Numbered from the stretch's first letter, positions 1 through 8,650 are shown. The stretch: DNA of 64,000 nt from Pseudomonas sp. sp1636 (GCF_030376615.1 NZ_JARRAB010000002.1:62001-126000); one strand, 5' to 3'. The notes: a model not told the origin generated them from the sequence alone. Numbers and translations are program-made.

Positions 1-288
1 GCGCCTCATATCTGGCTTTGGATCGCTGACAGCGACGTGCTGGCGGGCCTTGGCATCTACCAACACGATGTTCTAGTCGTGAACCGGACAGGCAAGGCCA
101 ACCCTGGCCGCGCAGCAATCGTCATCATCGACAACGAGTTCAAACTCTGCTCGATACTCACGGACACAGAGAAAAAGCGCTCTCTCGTCACCATAGACCG
201 CCAGGGCGAGTGCCAGCACCTGGCCGGACAAGATGATGTGGTGCTTTGGGGTATCATCGATTTCCTCTTCAGAGACCTCCGGCCATGA
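1..288 (+). CDS. UmuD-like protein, C-terminal part, catalytic motif not conserved
   Basis: The reading frame is open from the window edge to a TGA that overlaps the ATG of umuC by 4 bp, the usual umuDC coupling. The sequence [12 protein letters not shown] matches the segment after the catalytic serine of UmuD/LexA (S24) proteins, and the end resembles the UmuD C-terminus. The expected GDSM is replaced by SDVL (or DSDV, if a two-residue insertion is assumed). The region of the catalytic lysine reads EFKLCSI instead of EFTVKKL. It therefore looks like a UmuD homologue that may not self-cleave. The N-terminus lies outside the window. Confidence 0.7.
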   Translation, partial: APHIWLWIADSDVLAGLGIYQHDVLVVNRTGKANPGRAAIVIIDNEFKLCSILTDTEKKRSLVTIDRQGECQHLAGQDDVVLWGIIDFLFRDLRP

Positions 289-1553
289 GGAGGGTCTACG
301 CGCTAATCGACTGCAACAGCTTCTACTGCTCGTGTGAGCGCATCTTCCGTCCTGAACTGGCCACAACCCCCATTGTCGTGCTGTCGAATAACGACGGCTG
401 CGTCATCGCTCGTACACGCGAAGCGAAGGCCCTAGGCATTGCCATGGGCGCAGCATTCTTCGAAATCCGTGAACAACTTCGTAAGTCGGGCGTGATGGCC
501 TTTTCGAGCAACTACGCCCTTTACGCTGACGTATCGAACAAAGTCATGCGCTGTATCCACAGCTGTTTGCCCGACATTGAAGTCTATTCAATCGACGAAT
601 CCTGGGCAGACCTCACGGGGATGCAGGGTGACCTGACAGCCATCGGTAAAGACATCAAAGACCGCGTTTGGAGCGAATGCGCGATGCCAGTAGGAGTGGG
701 TATAGGTCATACCAAGACCCTCGCAAAACTCGCAAATTACGCGGCCAAAAAATGGCAGAAGACTGGCGGAGTTGTTGACCTGACCGATCCTGTTAGGCGA
801 GACAAGCTGCTGCGGATTGCTCCAGTCGAGGAGGTCTGGGGCGTCGGTCGCCGGTTGAATCAAAGTCTAGAAGCACTAGGGATCAGGACCGCTTGGGATC
901 TCGCTAATGCTGATCTAACAATGATTCGGAAGACATTTGGCCGTGTCCTTGAGCGCACCGCCCGCGAGCTTCGTGGTGAAGAATGGATACGTATGCACCA
1001 GTCCCCTGATCTCAAAAAAGAAATCTGTAGCGCGAAGTCGTTCGGCACGAAGCTGAAGCAGATTGAGCCGATCCGCGAAGCCTTGGCGAGCTACGTAGCA
1101 CGAGCAGCTGAGAAATTGAGAGAGCAGGGGAGTCTGGCCGAGGAAATGATCATCAACCTGCAAACATCCGGCTTCGTCGAAGATCGTCAACGCTACTTCA
1201 ACAGCGTCCGCTGCGTGCTACCGCATCCGACTAACGACACCATGTTGATGACGCAGGCTGCGAACCAGGCCCTCAGCCGGATTTTCCGAAAAGGCTATGC
1301 GTACTCGAAAGTTGGGATTTTGCTGACAAATCTTGTGCAAGCGGATGGGTACACGCCTGATCTGTTTGCTGAACCGCCGCGCAAGAACGTGGAGAGGCTG
1401 ATGGAGACGATTGATGTGCTCAACCAGCGGTTCGGCAGGGGAGTAGTGCGTGTAGGGACGATCTGGCCAGGAGGGCGGGCTTGGGAGGTGAAGAGGGAGC
1501 TGCTTTCGCCCGCTTATACAAGCAACTGGGGTGCCTTGCCTCGGGCTGGTTAG
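285..1553 (+). CDS. umuC: Y-family DNA polymerase V catalytic subunit UmuC
   Basis: Translesion polymerase of the SOS response, 422 residues, the usual UmuC size. The first metal-binding Asp lies in ALIDCNSFY (residue 9) and the catalytic Asp-Glu pair in [10 protein letters not shown] (about 104-105). A helix-hairpin-helix region ([11 protein letters not shown]) and a little-finger region follow. The start at 285 overlaps the umuD-like stop in an ATGA, so the pair is translationally coupled. A longer frame upstream would begin inside umuD and is not preferred. Plasmid- and ICE-borne umuDC (rumAB, rulAB) often sit in mobile regions, which fits the location. Confidence 0.95.
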   Translation: MRRVYALIDCNSFYCSCERIFRPELATTPIVVLSNNDGCVIARTREAKALGIAMGAAFFEIREQLRKSGVMAFSSNYALYADVSNKVMRCIHSCLPDIEVYSIDESWADLTGMQGDLTAIGKDIKDRVWSECAMPVGVGIGHTKTLAKLANYAAKKWQKTGGVVDLTDPVRRDKLLRIAPVEEVWGVGRRLNQSLEALGIRTAWDLANADLTMIRKTFGRVLERTARELRGEEWIRMHQSPDLKKEICSAKSFGTKLKQIEPIREALASYVARAAEKLREQGSLAEEMIINLQTSGFVEDRQRYFNSVRCVLPHPTNDTMLMTQAANQALSRIFRKGYAYSKVGILLTNLVQADGYTPDLFAEPPRKNVERLMETIDVLNQRFGRGVVRVGTIWPGGRAWEVKRELLSPAYTSNWGALPRAG

Positions 1554-1654
1554 GGTGGTGTGCTTGACAGAAATAGCATCTGAATTAACGACGCCGTTCA
1601 CATCGACTGATAGTATGTGGCGGTTTTTTGTAAGGGGTTTTTGAGGGGATGTCC

Positions 1655-2869
1655 ATGAGATCGGTAGAGCTTTTTGCGGGAGCCGGCGGACTGGCGATGG
1701 GATGCGAGATAGCTGGGTTTGAGCACCTGGCCGTCGTCGAGTGGGACAAATGGGCGTGTGACACGGTTCGTGAGAACCGCAAGCGTGGATACCCGCTCGT
1801 TGCTGACTGGACCCTTCATGAAGGAGATGTCCGTACGTTCGACTGGTCATCCATCCCCGAGGGTATTGACTTGCTTGCTGGTGGGCCTCCTTGTCAGCCG
1901 TTTTCCATCGGTGGCAAGCACCAAGCCTACGACGACAGCCGAGACATGTTCCCGGCCACAGTCGATATCATCCGGAGATTGAAGCCCAAAGCGTTCATCG
2001 TAGAGAACGTGAAAGGTTTGACGCGGGCCGCATTTGCCAACTACTACCAGTACATCCTTCTTCAGCTTGAATTTCCGGAACTACCTCATCGCAAAAACGA
2101 GGCATGGGATGAGCATTTCATGCGCCTTCAGGCCGAGCACACGAGCGGCAAGAAGAAGGGGAGGGGACTAACTTATAACGTTGTTCCAACGCTGGTGAAT
2201 GCAGCCGATTACGGTGTTCCGCAAAAGCGTGAACGGGTATTCATCGTCGGATTCCGTGATGATCTTGGCATTGAGTGGTCGTTTCCCAAGGCTACCCACA
2301 GTCACGAAGCCTTGCTGCATTCGCAATGGGTTACTGGAAAATATTGGGCACGGCACGGAATGAAGATGCCGCCAGTTCCGGATAAGCTGGCTGCTCGTGT
2401 CAAGAAGATGAAAAAAAGTGACATGCCGATTGATGCGCAGCCTTGGCGCACGGTCCGTGATGCGATCAGTGGCTTGCCTGATCCGGAAACAAGGGCAGCA
2501 TTTAAGATTTCGAATCACGTCTTCCAAGGCGGTGCTCGTTCGTATCCCGGTCACACCGGCAGTCCGCTTGATCTTCCTGCGAAGACCCTGAAGGCAGGGG
2601 ATCACGGCGTTCCTGGTGGTGAGAACATGCTCGTCAAAGAGAATGGAGATGTTCGCTATTTCACCGTCCGTGAGAGTGCTCGTATCCAAACGTTCCCTGA
2701 CGGCTTCAAATTCCACGGAAGCTGGACAGAGACAATGAGACAGTTGGGCAACGCAGTACCTGTGTTGCTTGCACAACAAGTCGCTTCTAGCGTTGCAGAG
2801 AAATTGATTCTGGCTGAGTTAGAAATCCTTCAACGAGAAAGTAAGAATAAAGGGAAGTTCGTAGCATGA
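1655..2869 (+). CDS. DNA (cytosine-5) methyltransferase of a type II restriction-modification system
   Basis: Transfers methyl groups from S-adenosylmethionine to cytosine C5 and protects host DNA from the nuclease encoded next. Conserved C5-methylase motifs are in order: I (ELFAGAGGLAMG, near the start), IV with the catalytic Cys (GGPPCQPFS, about residue 80), VI (VENVKG), VIII (QKRERVFIVGFR) and X (GNAVPVLLAQQVA). The start at 1655 is preferred over ATG 1649 because GAGGGG then sits about 6 bases upstream. The gene overlaps the endonuclease gene by 4 bp (ATGA). Likely target CCGCGG, by analogy with Eco29kI. Confidence 0.93.
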   Translation: MRSVELFAGAGGLAMGCEIAGFEHLAVVEWDKWACDTVRENRKRGYPLVADWTLHEGDVRTFDWSSIPEGIDLLAGGPPCQPFSIGGKHQAYDDSRDMFPATVDIIRRLKPKAFIVENVKGLTRAAFANYYQYILLQLEFPELPHRKNEAWDEHFMRLQAEHTSGKKKGRGLTYNVVPTLVNAADYGVPQKRERVFIVGFRDDLGIEWSFPKATHSHEALLHSQWVTGKYWARHGMKMPPVPDKLAARVKKMKKSDMPIDAQPWRTVRDAISGLPDPETRAAFKISNHVFQGGARSYPGHTGSPLDLPAKTLKAGDHGVPGGENMLVKENGDVRYFTVRESARIQTFPDGFKFHGSWTETMRQLGNAVPVLLAQQVASSVAEKLILAELEILQRESKNKGKFVA

Positions 2870-3507
2870 GCGTAGTCCCGTTCAATCCTTTAGATAAGAA
2901 GAATCTCGGAGCCAGCGTGGCAGAAGCTCTTCTTACAAAGGAGGTGCATCCTCTTGGAAAGCTACCAAGGTTCGATGGCGCTGGAGTTTATGCTATTTAC
3001 TATACTGGCGATCTTCCGATCTACGCTAATTTGGCGAGGATGAATAAGAATGCATCCTTCCTGTGGCCAATCTATGTAGGCAAGGCCGTCCCTCCAGGCT
3101 CTAGAACGGGAATGGAGACTGAGAAGGAGACTGGACCGGCACTTGTTAGCCGCTTGCGCGAGCATGCGAATAGTATTAAGAAAACAGAATTAAATATAGA
3201 AGATTTCTATTGTAGATTTTTGGTGGTAGATGACATTTGGATTCCCTTGGGCGAGTCGTTAATAATTAATAGATTCACGCCTGTTTGGAATGTCTTGATT
3301 GATGGTTTCGGAAACCATCCGCCAGGTAAAGGACGAAAGGAGGGCATGCGGCCGAGGTGGGATACGCTGCATCCAGGGAGAAAGTGGGCTGAGAAACTTC
3401 CTGTTCGTGAAGAAACGGCAGAGGAGATTGGACGGGAAGCCGAGGTCTATCTGAGGAGCATACCGTCCGTGCTTTCGAACCAATTTATCGAAGCAGAAGG
3501 CGACTAA
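2866..3507 (+). CDS. Eco29kI-like GIY-YIG type II restriction endonuclease
   Basis: 213-residue protein resembling the Eco29kI family, GIY-YIG nucleases that cut CCGCGG. The GIY-like strand is GVYAIYYTG (about 40-48) and the YIG-like one IYVGKA (69-74). The spacing of R96 and H100 (SRLREH), E130 (LGESLIIN) and N142 (PVWN) fits the active-site layout of R.Eco29kI. The 4-bp overlap with the methylase means the methylase is made first from the same message, which protects the host during entry. Specificity is inferred from family membership only. Confidence 0.88.
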   Translation: MSVVPFNPLDKKNLGASVAEALLTKEVHPLGKLPRFDGAGVYAIYYTGDLPIYANLARMNKNASFLWPIYVGKAVPPGSRTGMETEKETGPALVSRLREHANSIKKTELNIEDFYCRFLVVDDIWIPLGESLIINRFTPVWNVLIDGFGNHPPGKGRKEGMRPRWDTLHPGRKWAEKLPVREETAEEIGREAEVYLRSIPSVLSNQFIEAEGD

Positions 3508-3517
3508 ACCGAGCCGC

Positions 3518-3943
3518 CTAACTGGAGGCCTTGTGTTCTATAAACTCGCGGATTTTATTTTCGAGAGCAGACACATCTCGTAGCTGACACTCCCAGATAA
3601 TCAACACATCCCAGCCGAGGGTGTCCAACTGGTCAGCAACGAGAGCGTCTCGCCTCAGGTTTGCGTCGAATTTTGGAAGCCAGAAATCCAATCGCGACTT
3701 TGGAAGCCTTGCAAGGCGGCAGCTAGGATCATCGTGTCTGTGCCAAAAGCAGCCATGCACGAGAATGATCTTTTTGCGTGATGAAAAAACTAGATCCGGC
3801 TTTCCTGGAAGGTCTTTCCTGTGGAGTCTGTAGCGATAACCCATGCTGAAGACGAGCTGCCGGACTAGCAATTCAGGCTTCGTATTTGTAGAGCGAACCT
3901 TGCCCATACGCTTGCTGCGTTCGTGTGGGCTTAGGGTATCCAT
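3518..3943 (-). CDS. vsr: Very short patch repair endonuclease Vsr
   Basis: Nicks 5' of the T in T:G mismatches that arise when 5-methylcytosine deaminates. It shows the Vsr start (SPHERSKRMGKVRSTNTKPE), the catalytic Asp segment GKPDLVF and the HGCFWHRHD zinc/active-site segment. Length 141 residues. It lies convergently, 10 bp after the endonuclease, and completes a methylase-nuclease-repair cassette. The association with a C5 methylase fits its role of repairing mutations caused by that methylation. Confidence 0.95.
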   Translation of the reverse strand: MDTLSPHERSKRMGKVRSTNTKPELLVRQLVFSMGYRYRLHRKDLPGKPDLVFSSRKKIILVHGCFWHRHDDPSCRLARLPKSRLDFWLPKFDANLRRDALVADQLDTLGWDVLIIWECQLRDVSALENKIREFIEHKASS

Positions 3944-3955
3944 GCTTTATGATAC

Positions 3956-4300
3956 TTACGGGGACTTGCGATGAAGAACTATCGATCCATCAAATGAGCC
4001 ATCAAAAATTATGGCGTCCTCTGTTTTTGAGTAGAAAATCTTGTCGCCAAGCCCGGTTTGAGACGTGCGCAAGTGATCCTCGACCACTTCACCAATATTC
4101 GTTGCGATAACTTTACCGTTATAGATCTGCCTGATCAGGTAATGTCCCCCGTCGTCATCTATTTTTACATAGATTTGAGCACCTTCTTTTTGCCATTCGC
4201 CGACAAACCTACTCCCAATATTGGGCGGAGTCGTTTCTTCTTGTTTCGAACAGCCCAAAAAAGCAGTGATTGAAAGCATTAGAAAAATTCGAGCAAGCAT
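3956..4300 (-). CDS. Small predicted lipoprotein
   Basis: 114 residues with a signal peptide and lipobox (MLARIFLMLSITAFLGC), so the mature protein would be lipidated at Cys17 and membrane-anchored. The mature part contains a compact beta-rich stretch (GSRFVGEWQKEG, then IYVKIDDDGGHYLI) reminiscent of small lipocalin-like lipoproteins. I do not recognise a specific family. It stands just upstream of vsr on the same strand, 12 bp away, but a functional link is not evident. Confidence 0.75.
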   Translation of the reverse strand: MLARIFLMLSITAFLGCSKQEETTPPNIGSRFVGEWQKEGAQIYVKIDDDGGHYLIRQIYNGKVIATNIGEVVEDHLRTSQTGLGDKIFYSKTEDAIIFDGSFDGSIVLHRKSP

Positions 4301-4363
4301 ATTTTAAAAGTCCGTTGTTCTTGAGGCCATTACAGTCCAAAGCACCTCTGCGATAGAGTAAGC

Positions 4364-4720
4364 CTATTGGAGCCAACTTTCGACCTCTTTAGCACCAAAC
4401 TGTTCTTTCCAAGCCTTGAGCACCTTGTGGTTACCGCCTTTGGTCTCAACACGCTCGCCATTGTTCGGGTTGATGTAGACCTTGAGTTGTCGTTCTTTAC
4501 GCTGACCAACAGCGCCTGTGGCACGATCTGCACGAGCGTGCGGGTCGAGGATTAGCTTCACTTCACGCAGCGAGAAGCCGTACTCAGCAAGCAGAGCGCG
4601 CAGCTTGCTTTCAAACTCAATTTCTTTCTTCAGACCGTCGTCGTTTTTCAGGGCGTCGAGTTGAGCTAGTTGTTCAGCTAGCTGGGCTTCGAGTGCTTTG
4701 AACTCTGCGAGTTTGCTCAT
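4364..4720 (-). CDS. MvaT/MvaU-family H-NS-like xenogeneic silencer
   Basis: 118 residues with the MvaT layout: an N-terminal coiled-coil oligomerisation helix (SKLAEFKALEAQLAEQLAQLDAL), a linker, and a C-terminal DNA-binding part with RKERQLKVYINPNNGERVETKGGNHKVLKAWK. MvaT proteins bind AT-rich foreign DNA and repress it. Island- or plasmid-borne copies (such as Pmr of pCAR1) can reduce the burden of the element and interfere with the host protein. It lies 14 bp downstream of the coiled-coil gene on the same strand, probably in one operon. Confidence 0.93.
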   Translation of the reverse strand: MSKLAEFKALEAQLAEQLAQLDALKNDDGLKKEIEFESKLRALLAEYGFSLREVKLILDPHARADRATGAVGQRKERQLKVYINPNNGERVETKGGNHKVLKAWKEQFGAKEVESWLQ

Positions 4721-4734
4721 TTTGTTCCCAATTT

Positions 4735-5724
4735 TTATGTGTTGGTGTTGGTAAATTCGATTGAGTCGAATGACTTGATTTTCTTTACTACTGAGTTTCG
4801 TCGTGTCTCGATCTGACTGTTCGACATTGTAATGTAGATATTCTGAAAGTCACTGAGCTGGCTTGCTTCAACCTCAATCTGAGCTTCGACGACAGCTAGG
4901 TCTTTTTTGAGTGACACTAGTGCCGGGCCGAGTGCGGTCTTGACCTGGAGTCGGAGGCGGGTGGCGCGATCCCGCAGACGCTTAAGGTAGCGAAGCTGGA
5001 GATGAATGAGGTCTAGCTTGCTTTCGCCCTGATGGATCTGGTCGCGGCAGTGATCGATGATGCTGGTGAAGTACGCATAGCGCTCTTCGTAGGACTTCTT
5101 GGGTCGACCCATGCTTTGGTCTTGATCTTCGTCCTGATCTGTGTAGCGGGCGAGATCGCGTCGCTTGTAGAAAGCTGTATGCATCTGTCTGTCGAGGGTG
5201 CCGAGGATGTCTTTTCCGGGGCGTCCGATCTGATTTTTTCCATGCAAGGCGCGTAGAGAGTCGATGTCGGAGGACTTATCTCCGAATTCGGCTTCCATTG
5301 CTTTTAGCTTTTCAAGCTCATCTTCTCGCTTGATTTCAATACGAGCCAGCTCTAGCTCCTTGGGCATCTTCGGCTTGCCTGGAGCCATGCGTTTTTCTGC
5401 ATCAGGGAGGGTGTTCCAGGCTTCCTCTGTGAAGCCTTGAGGGCGAAAGAGGTTCAGCTTTTGACGAATGGATTTCGCTTCTGCTGAGCGTCCAGCATGC
5501 TCGTGAATAGCTACGTCCCGAGCAAAAGAAAGGCGCTGGTTGAACGTGCTCAGCAGTAAAGGAGCCTCAGTCTCAGTAGCGGCATCATGGCCAGACTCTT
5601 CAGTGATCCGGAGTTCAAGGTCCGCGCAGCTCTCGAAGAGGCGGGCGACTAGGCGGCGTTGCTTCTCCACTGGGCTGAGTGAAGGGCGGCCTTGAGATTT
5701 AGTCCTTGACTGTTTTTCTTTCAT
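4735..5724 (-). CDS. Charged coiled-coil protein with AT-hook-like GRP motifs
   Basis: 329 residues, family not recognised. It is highly charged and mostly helical, with long coiled-coil-like stretches around residues 120-165 and 225-310. Three Gly-Arg-Pro cores stand at about 12-14 (QGRPSLSP), 167-169 (IGRPGKD) and 206-208 (MGRPKKS). GRP is the minor-groove core of AT-hooks, so AT-rich DNA binding is plausible. The spacing between motifs is much larger than in classical AT-hook arrays. The gene precedes the MvaT-like gene in a likely operon, which suggests a partner or antagonist of that silencer. No function is claimed. Confidence 0.75.
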   Translation of the reverse strand: MKEKQSRTKSQGRPSLSPVEKQRRLVARLFESCADLELRITEESGHDAATETEAPLLLSTFNQRLSFARDVAIHEHAGRSAEAKSIRQKLNLFRPQGFTEEAWNTLPDAEKRMAPGKPKMPKELELARIEIKREDELEKLKAMEAEFGDKSSDIDSLRALHGKNQIGRPGKDILGTLDRQMHTAFYKRRDLARYTDQDEDQDQSMGRPKKSYEERYAYFTSIIDHCRDQIHQGESKLDLIHLQLRYLKRLRDRATRLRLQVKTALGPALVSLKKDLAVVEAQIEVEASQLSDFQNIYITMSNSQIETRRNSVVKKIKSFDSIEFTNTNT

Positions 5725-5759
5725 GTGGAATGCCTTGACAAGGATAATTAATATATGGC

Positions 5760-5789
5760 ATAATATTAGAAAATTCAGATGGTAGTCAA
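5760..5789 (-). promoter_or_regulatory. Candidate sigma-70 promoter for the coiled-coil/mvaT-like operon
   Basis: On the minus strand TTGACT (5789-5784) and TATTAT (5765-5760) are separated by 18 bp and lie 36-65 bp upstream of the ATG at 5724. The -35 box directly abuts a 9-bp tandem repeat. This is read by eye only. Confidence 0.5.
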
Positions 5790-5820
5790 GGATCTCGGGG
5801 ATCTCGCGGATCTCGGGGAT
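5790..5820. repeat. 9-bp tandem repeat upstream of the -35 box
   Basis: About three and a half head-to-tail copies of GGATCTCGG (one copy ends in C). The array touches the -35 hexamer of the candidate promoter for the AT-hook-like/mvaT-like operon, so it may be a binding site for a regulator, perhaps an autoregulator. Confidence 0.7.
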
Positions 5821-6000
5821 GCGGTAGCGATAGCTCGAAGTATCGAGCTAACCAGTTCCTGATGCCATTCAAGCTTAATGGCAGCTAGATCTGCGACGAG
5901 GTCCCGGCAATTGTCTTGGGATGGCATGACCTAATGGAAGAAATAATTAGAGTGCACAAACTGTAGAATGGCTTTCGAGATACTGAATCCGCATGACGCT

Positions 6001-6210
6001 TCAATAATTGTATTTCATTAATAGATCAAGATCGGTGATAGGAGTGCCGTTGAAAAGAAATCGTATACGTGGGTGCATATTCTCAAGCCTGAACTTCTTC
6101 TGCTTGTCTCGATGCGCGAAAGCATCGCTCTTCTTATAAAAGAAACTCTCCAGTCGCCCATTTGTGCGTGATGAACTCAATTTCCCGAACCGGTTCGTAG
6201 GTTTCTCTGT
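6001..6210 (-). pseudogene. Possible small gene remnant in an otherwise empty gap
   Basis: The 680-bp stretch between 5725 and 6402 has no convincing complete gene. On the minus strand one frame is open from about 6210 to a TGA at 6001 and encodes a basic, protein-like sequence (FFYKKSDAFAHRDKQKKFRLE, ending in a run like MHPRIRFLFNGTPI). It lacks an ATG; TTG is the only candidate start I see. A neighbouring frame opens with an ATG and runs 27 codons before stopping, so a frameshifted gene is possible. Function is unknown. Confidence 0.3.
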
Positions 6211-6402
6211 GTGCCATCTGCAAAATGAAGTAATGCAGGTAGATGGGGTTTGCTTAGATGGTTGCTAATTTTATAATTTATTGCATGCTGTGCATAAGAA
6301 AAATTTTAATATATAGAATATGGCGTGGTGTATATGCGTAAAGAGGGGGAAGGCCCTCTATACAGGAACACAGTGGAACCTGTATGAGGGTTGTTGTAGT
6401 TA

Positions 6403-6996
6403 CTAGATACTAATTGTTCCTTTGAATTTTTTGGCTCTATCATGGGGTGAGGGAAGTGCTATGAAGAGTGTTAGGTTGGAAGCATTAATGTCGCTATCTT
6501 TGATGTGAGGGGTAAGCTCCCGATTAAAAGGTTTGTGAGATGAAAAGTCAGTGTTAGGGCTTGTGCTGTATATATTGGCATTTGTCTCGTTAAACTCGTA
6601 ATGCCCTAGGTCTGAGCCAAATACTTCACGTGTCCCTTTGGTTTCAATAATGAGGCAGGTCTTGTTGTGCTCAATTTTAGTTAGAATGGTTGCCTCCATA
6701 AATTCAATTACATCATCGTCTCCGTGGTAAATAAGCTTTGTTATGTCAGTTGTTATGTCCCAGTCATTATCTCCTAGAGATGTCATGGCGATCTCGTTTA
6801 TGGATTTGAAACTTTCGTTGAAATTATAAATTTGCGATTTAAGCATTTGTAGCTCCTTAGTGGTTTGCCATTCCAATCTTAAAAACAGAAATTGAATTGT
6901 CAATAGTTGGTGTAAGTTATTTATGTTGTTCCTGATGTGCTTGACAGGTTTAAAACTGTTTGTATCTTTCCAAGTAAGCCATTGTGGTGATTTCAA
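6403..6996 (-). CDS. Hypothetical protein, AT-rich gene
   Basis: 197 residues, not recognised. The N-terminal third contains a helical segment (residues about 30-75), and the rest is mixed alpha/beta with no motif I can name. Base composition is clearly more AT-rich than the flanking genes, typical of recently acquired DNA and of MvaT targets. It is divergent from the RepA-like ATPase gene, with only 67 bp between the starts, so the two probably share a control region. Confidence 0.6.
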   Translation of the reverse strand: MKSPQWLTWKDTNSFKPVKHIRNNINNLHQLLTIQFLFLRLEWQTTKELQMLKSQIYNFNESFKSINEIAMTSLGDNDWDITTDITKLIYHGDDDVIEFMEATILTKIEHNKTCLIIETKGTREVFGSDLGHYEFNETNANIYSTSPNTDFSSHKPFNRELTPHIKDSDINASNLTLFIALPSPHDRAKKFKGTISI

Positions 6997-7063
6997 TGCA
7001 TATATGTGGTCGGAAGTCAGGCGATAAGCCTAGGCTACGGATGATTATAATTTTGGAGTAATT

Positions 7064-8041
7064 ATGGATTTTAATGTGAGTTACGCTGAGGTGATGTCGA
7101 AATCAAACATGAGGTCGCTTGTTGAGTGCGCAAAGGCTCCGATTAACTGGATGTTCGAGGGTCTTATTGAAAATGATCGTGACAAGGGACATCAATGGTT
7201 GATCACAGGGGAGCCAAAATCAGGAAAGTCTAGGCTAGTAATGCAGCTCGCTATGGCGGCGGCGGCAGGGGGGGACTTCCTCGGTTTTAAGTCAACTAGA
7301 AAAAATAAGGTTCTCTACTTTAATTTTGAGCTAGCACCTGCGGTAATAGGACGTCGAACATTGGAGTTTTTTGGTAGTGAGGAGGCTGTTCTACGTTGTG
7401 AGGAGAGGCTTGCAGTAAACAGCCTTTGGAGTGCAGTCGATGTCAATGATCCGCAGTGGATTAATTATTTGAAGGGGCTTATTGAATTCGCTGATCCAGA
7501 TCTTGTGATTTGGGATGTGCTGAGACGAATGACGAATGCAGACGAAAATAACAACGTAGAAATGAGTAAGGTCATGCGTTCGATTCGAGAGATAAATTCG
7601 CAGCGTACCCACATCGTCGTACATCACTCAAAGAAAGAGCTTTTTGATCGAAATGCTGGCGCTAGAGGGATTAGAGGCGCTTCAGCAATTCACGCTGAAG
7701 TGGACGGTGTGATTTCGATTGCGAAAATAGGTAATAAGCACACTCTGAAGTTTTCAGTTAGAGCCGTTCCGTGTCTAGATGAGCTTAGCCTTGAGGCAGA
7801 TGGAGTCTCATTTAGACTTGCTAATGCTGCAAACTCCGAAGTAAAAAAGGAGGGTGTCGATATCGGTTTGGCCTTCAAAGACGTGAAACATCGGAGTCGT
7901 AAGGAGATGCTTGCGTTCGTGAAAGAGCATATGGGGCTTGAAGAGTCTGCGACGGACCGAAAACTGGATGCCCTTGTTAGGGTTGGTAAGCTTATTAAGG
8001 AGAAAAAGGGAAGGGAAGTTGTATTCAGGTCGGGTCTATAA
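7064..8041 (+). CDS. RepA-like AAA family ATPase (RecA-fold helicase type)
   Basis: 325 residues. Walker A is GEPKSGKS (about 49-56), Walker B DPDLVIWD (about 144-151), and the sensor-like segment THIVVHHSKK (about 182-191) matches hexameric RepA/AAA_25 ATPases of plasmids and phages. The C-terminal 60 residues look like a winged-helix domain (RKEMLAFVKEHMGLEESATDRKLDALVRVGKL). Such proteins unwind origins or act in element maintenance. No RepC- or primase-like gene is next to it, so an autonomous replicon is not evident. A hairpin terminator follows. Confidence 0.82.
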   Translation: MDFNVSYAEVMSKSNMRSLVECAKAPINWMFEGLIENDRDKGHQWLITGEPKSGKSRLVMQLAMAAAAGGDFLGFKSTRKNKVLYFNFELAPAVIGRRTLEFFGSEEAVLRCEERLAVNSLWSAVDVNDPQWINYLKGLIEFADPDLVIWDVLRRMTNADENNNVEMSKVMRSIREINSQRTHIVVHHSKKELFDRNAGARGIRGASAIHAEVDGVISIAKIGNKHTLKFSVRAVPCLDELSLEADGVSFRLANAANSEVKKEGVDIGLAFKDVKHRSRKEMLAFVKEHMGLEESATDRKLDALVRVGKLIKEKKGREVVFRSGL

Positions 8042-8177
8042 CAATTGTCTTCATTGTAGTCGTTTCTATGTATAGAGAATGACGAAGGTGATTGTAAGTA
8101 GGTGATTTCGATTGAATACCTGTGCTCTCCCCCTTTTAATCCCCCTCACAATACTCTAGTTATATTGATTGATTTAT

Positions 8178-8210
8178 GCGTCAATCAGATTGACGCTTAA
8201 TTTTTTTTGA
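8178..8210 (+). terminator. Rho-independent terminator after the RepA-like gene
   Basis: An 8-bp perfect stem GCGTCAAT / ATTGACGC with a CAG loop (8178-8196) is followed by TTAA and a run of eight T. It lies 137 bp after the ATPase stop. Confidence 0.8.
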
Positions 8211-8323
8211 AATCAATATACCCGATGCGGGGCATCGGAAGTTATCCAGTGATTAAATATTGGTTGACATAATTGTTTCTGTTGTTAATGTTGTGGGTGT
8301 GGATTAATTTATGGGGGTTTAAT

Positions 8324-8650
8324 ATGGATTTTAATATTGCAGAGATGGATAAGGTGTTTTTTAGGGCATGTTCTATGGAGGAAGGTGGCGACTATGACAG
8401 AGTCGGTCAGTTTCTGAGTCAGGATGAAAGGAGTGAGTTTGAAAAGGCTATGATAGATAGTGCCTTGATGGGGATAAGTTCATTTTTTAATTCTGAGTCG
8501 ATGGATGCTGTATATGATGAATATCGTCTGGGATTGAGGCGGTGGACAAATGGCATCCCAGCCAATAGAAAAATTGCCATATTGATTAGCCTATATGGTG
8601 TTGATGGATTTAGTCAGCTAGTGGGCGATGGTAGAGCGAAAGTTAGTTAG
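8324..8650 (+). CDS. Hypothetical protein
   Basis: 108 residues from the ATG at 8324, chosen because GGGGG stands a few bases upstream. A 17-residue hydrophobic extension from 8273 is also open but has no clear ribosome binding site. The protein is acidic and probably helical (MDFNIAEMDKVFFRACSMEEGG), with no recognised domain. Like the RepA-like protein, it begins MDFN, which may only reflect similar translation starts. The gene is AT-rich like its neighbours. Confidence 0.5.
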   Translation: MDFNIAEMDKVFFRACSMEEGGDYDRVGQFLSQDERSEFEKAMIDSALMGISSFFNSESMDAVYDEYRLGLRRWTNGIPANRKIAILISLYGVDGFSQLVGDGRAKVS

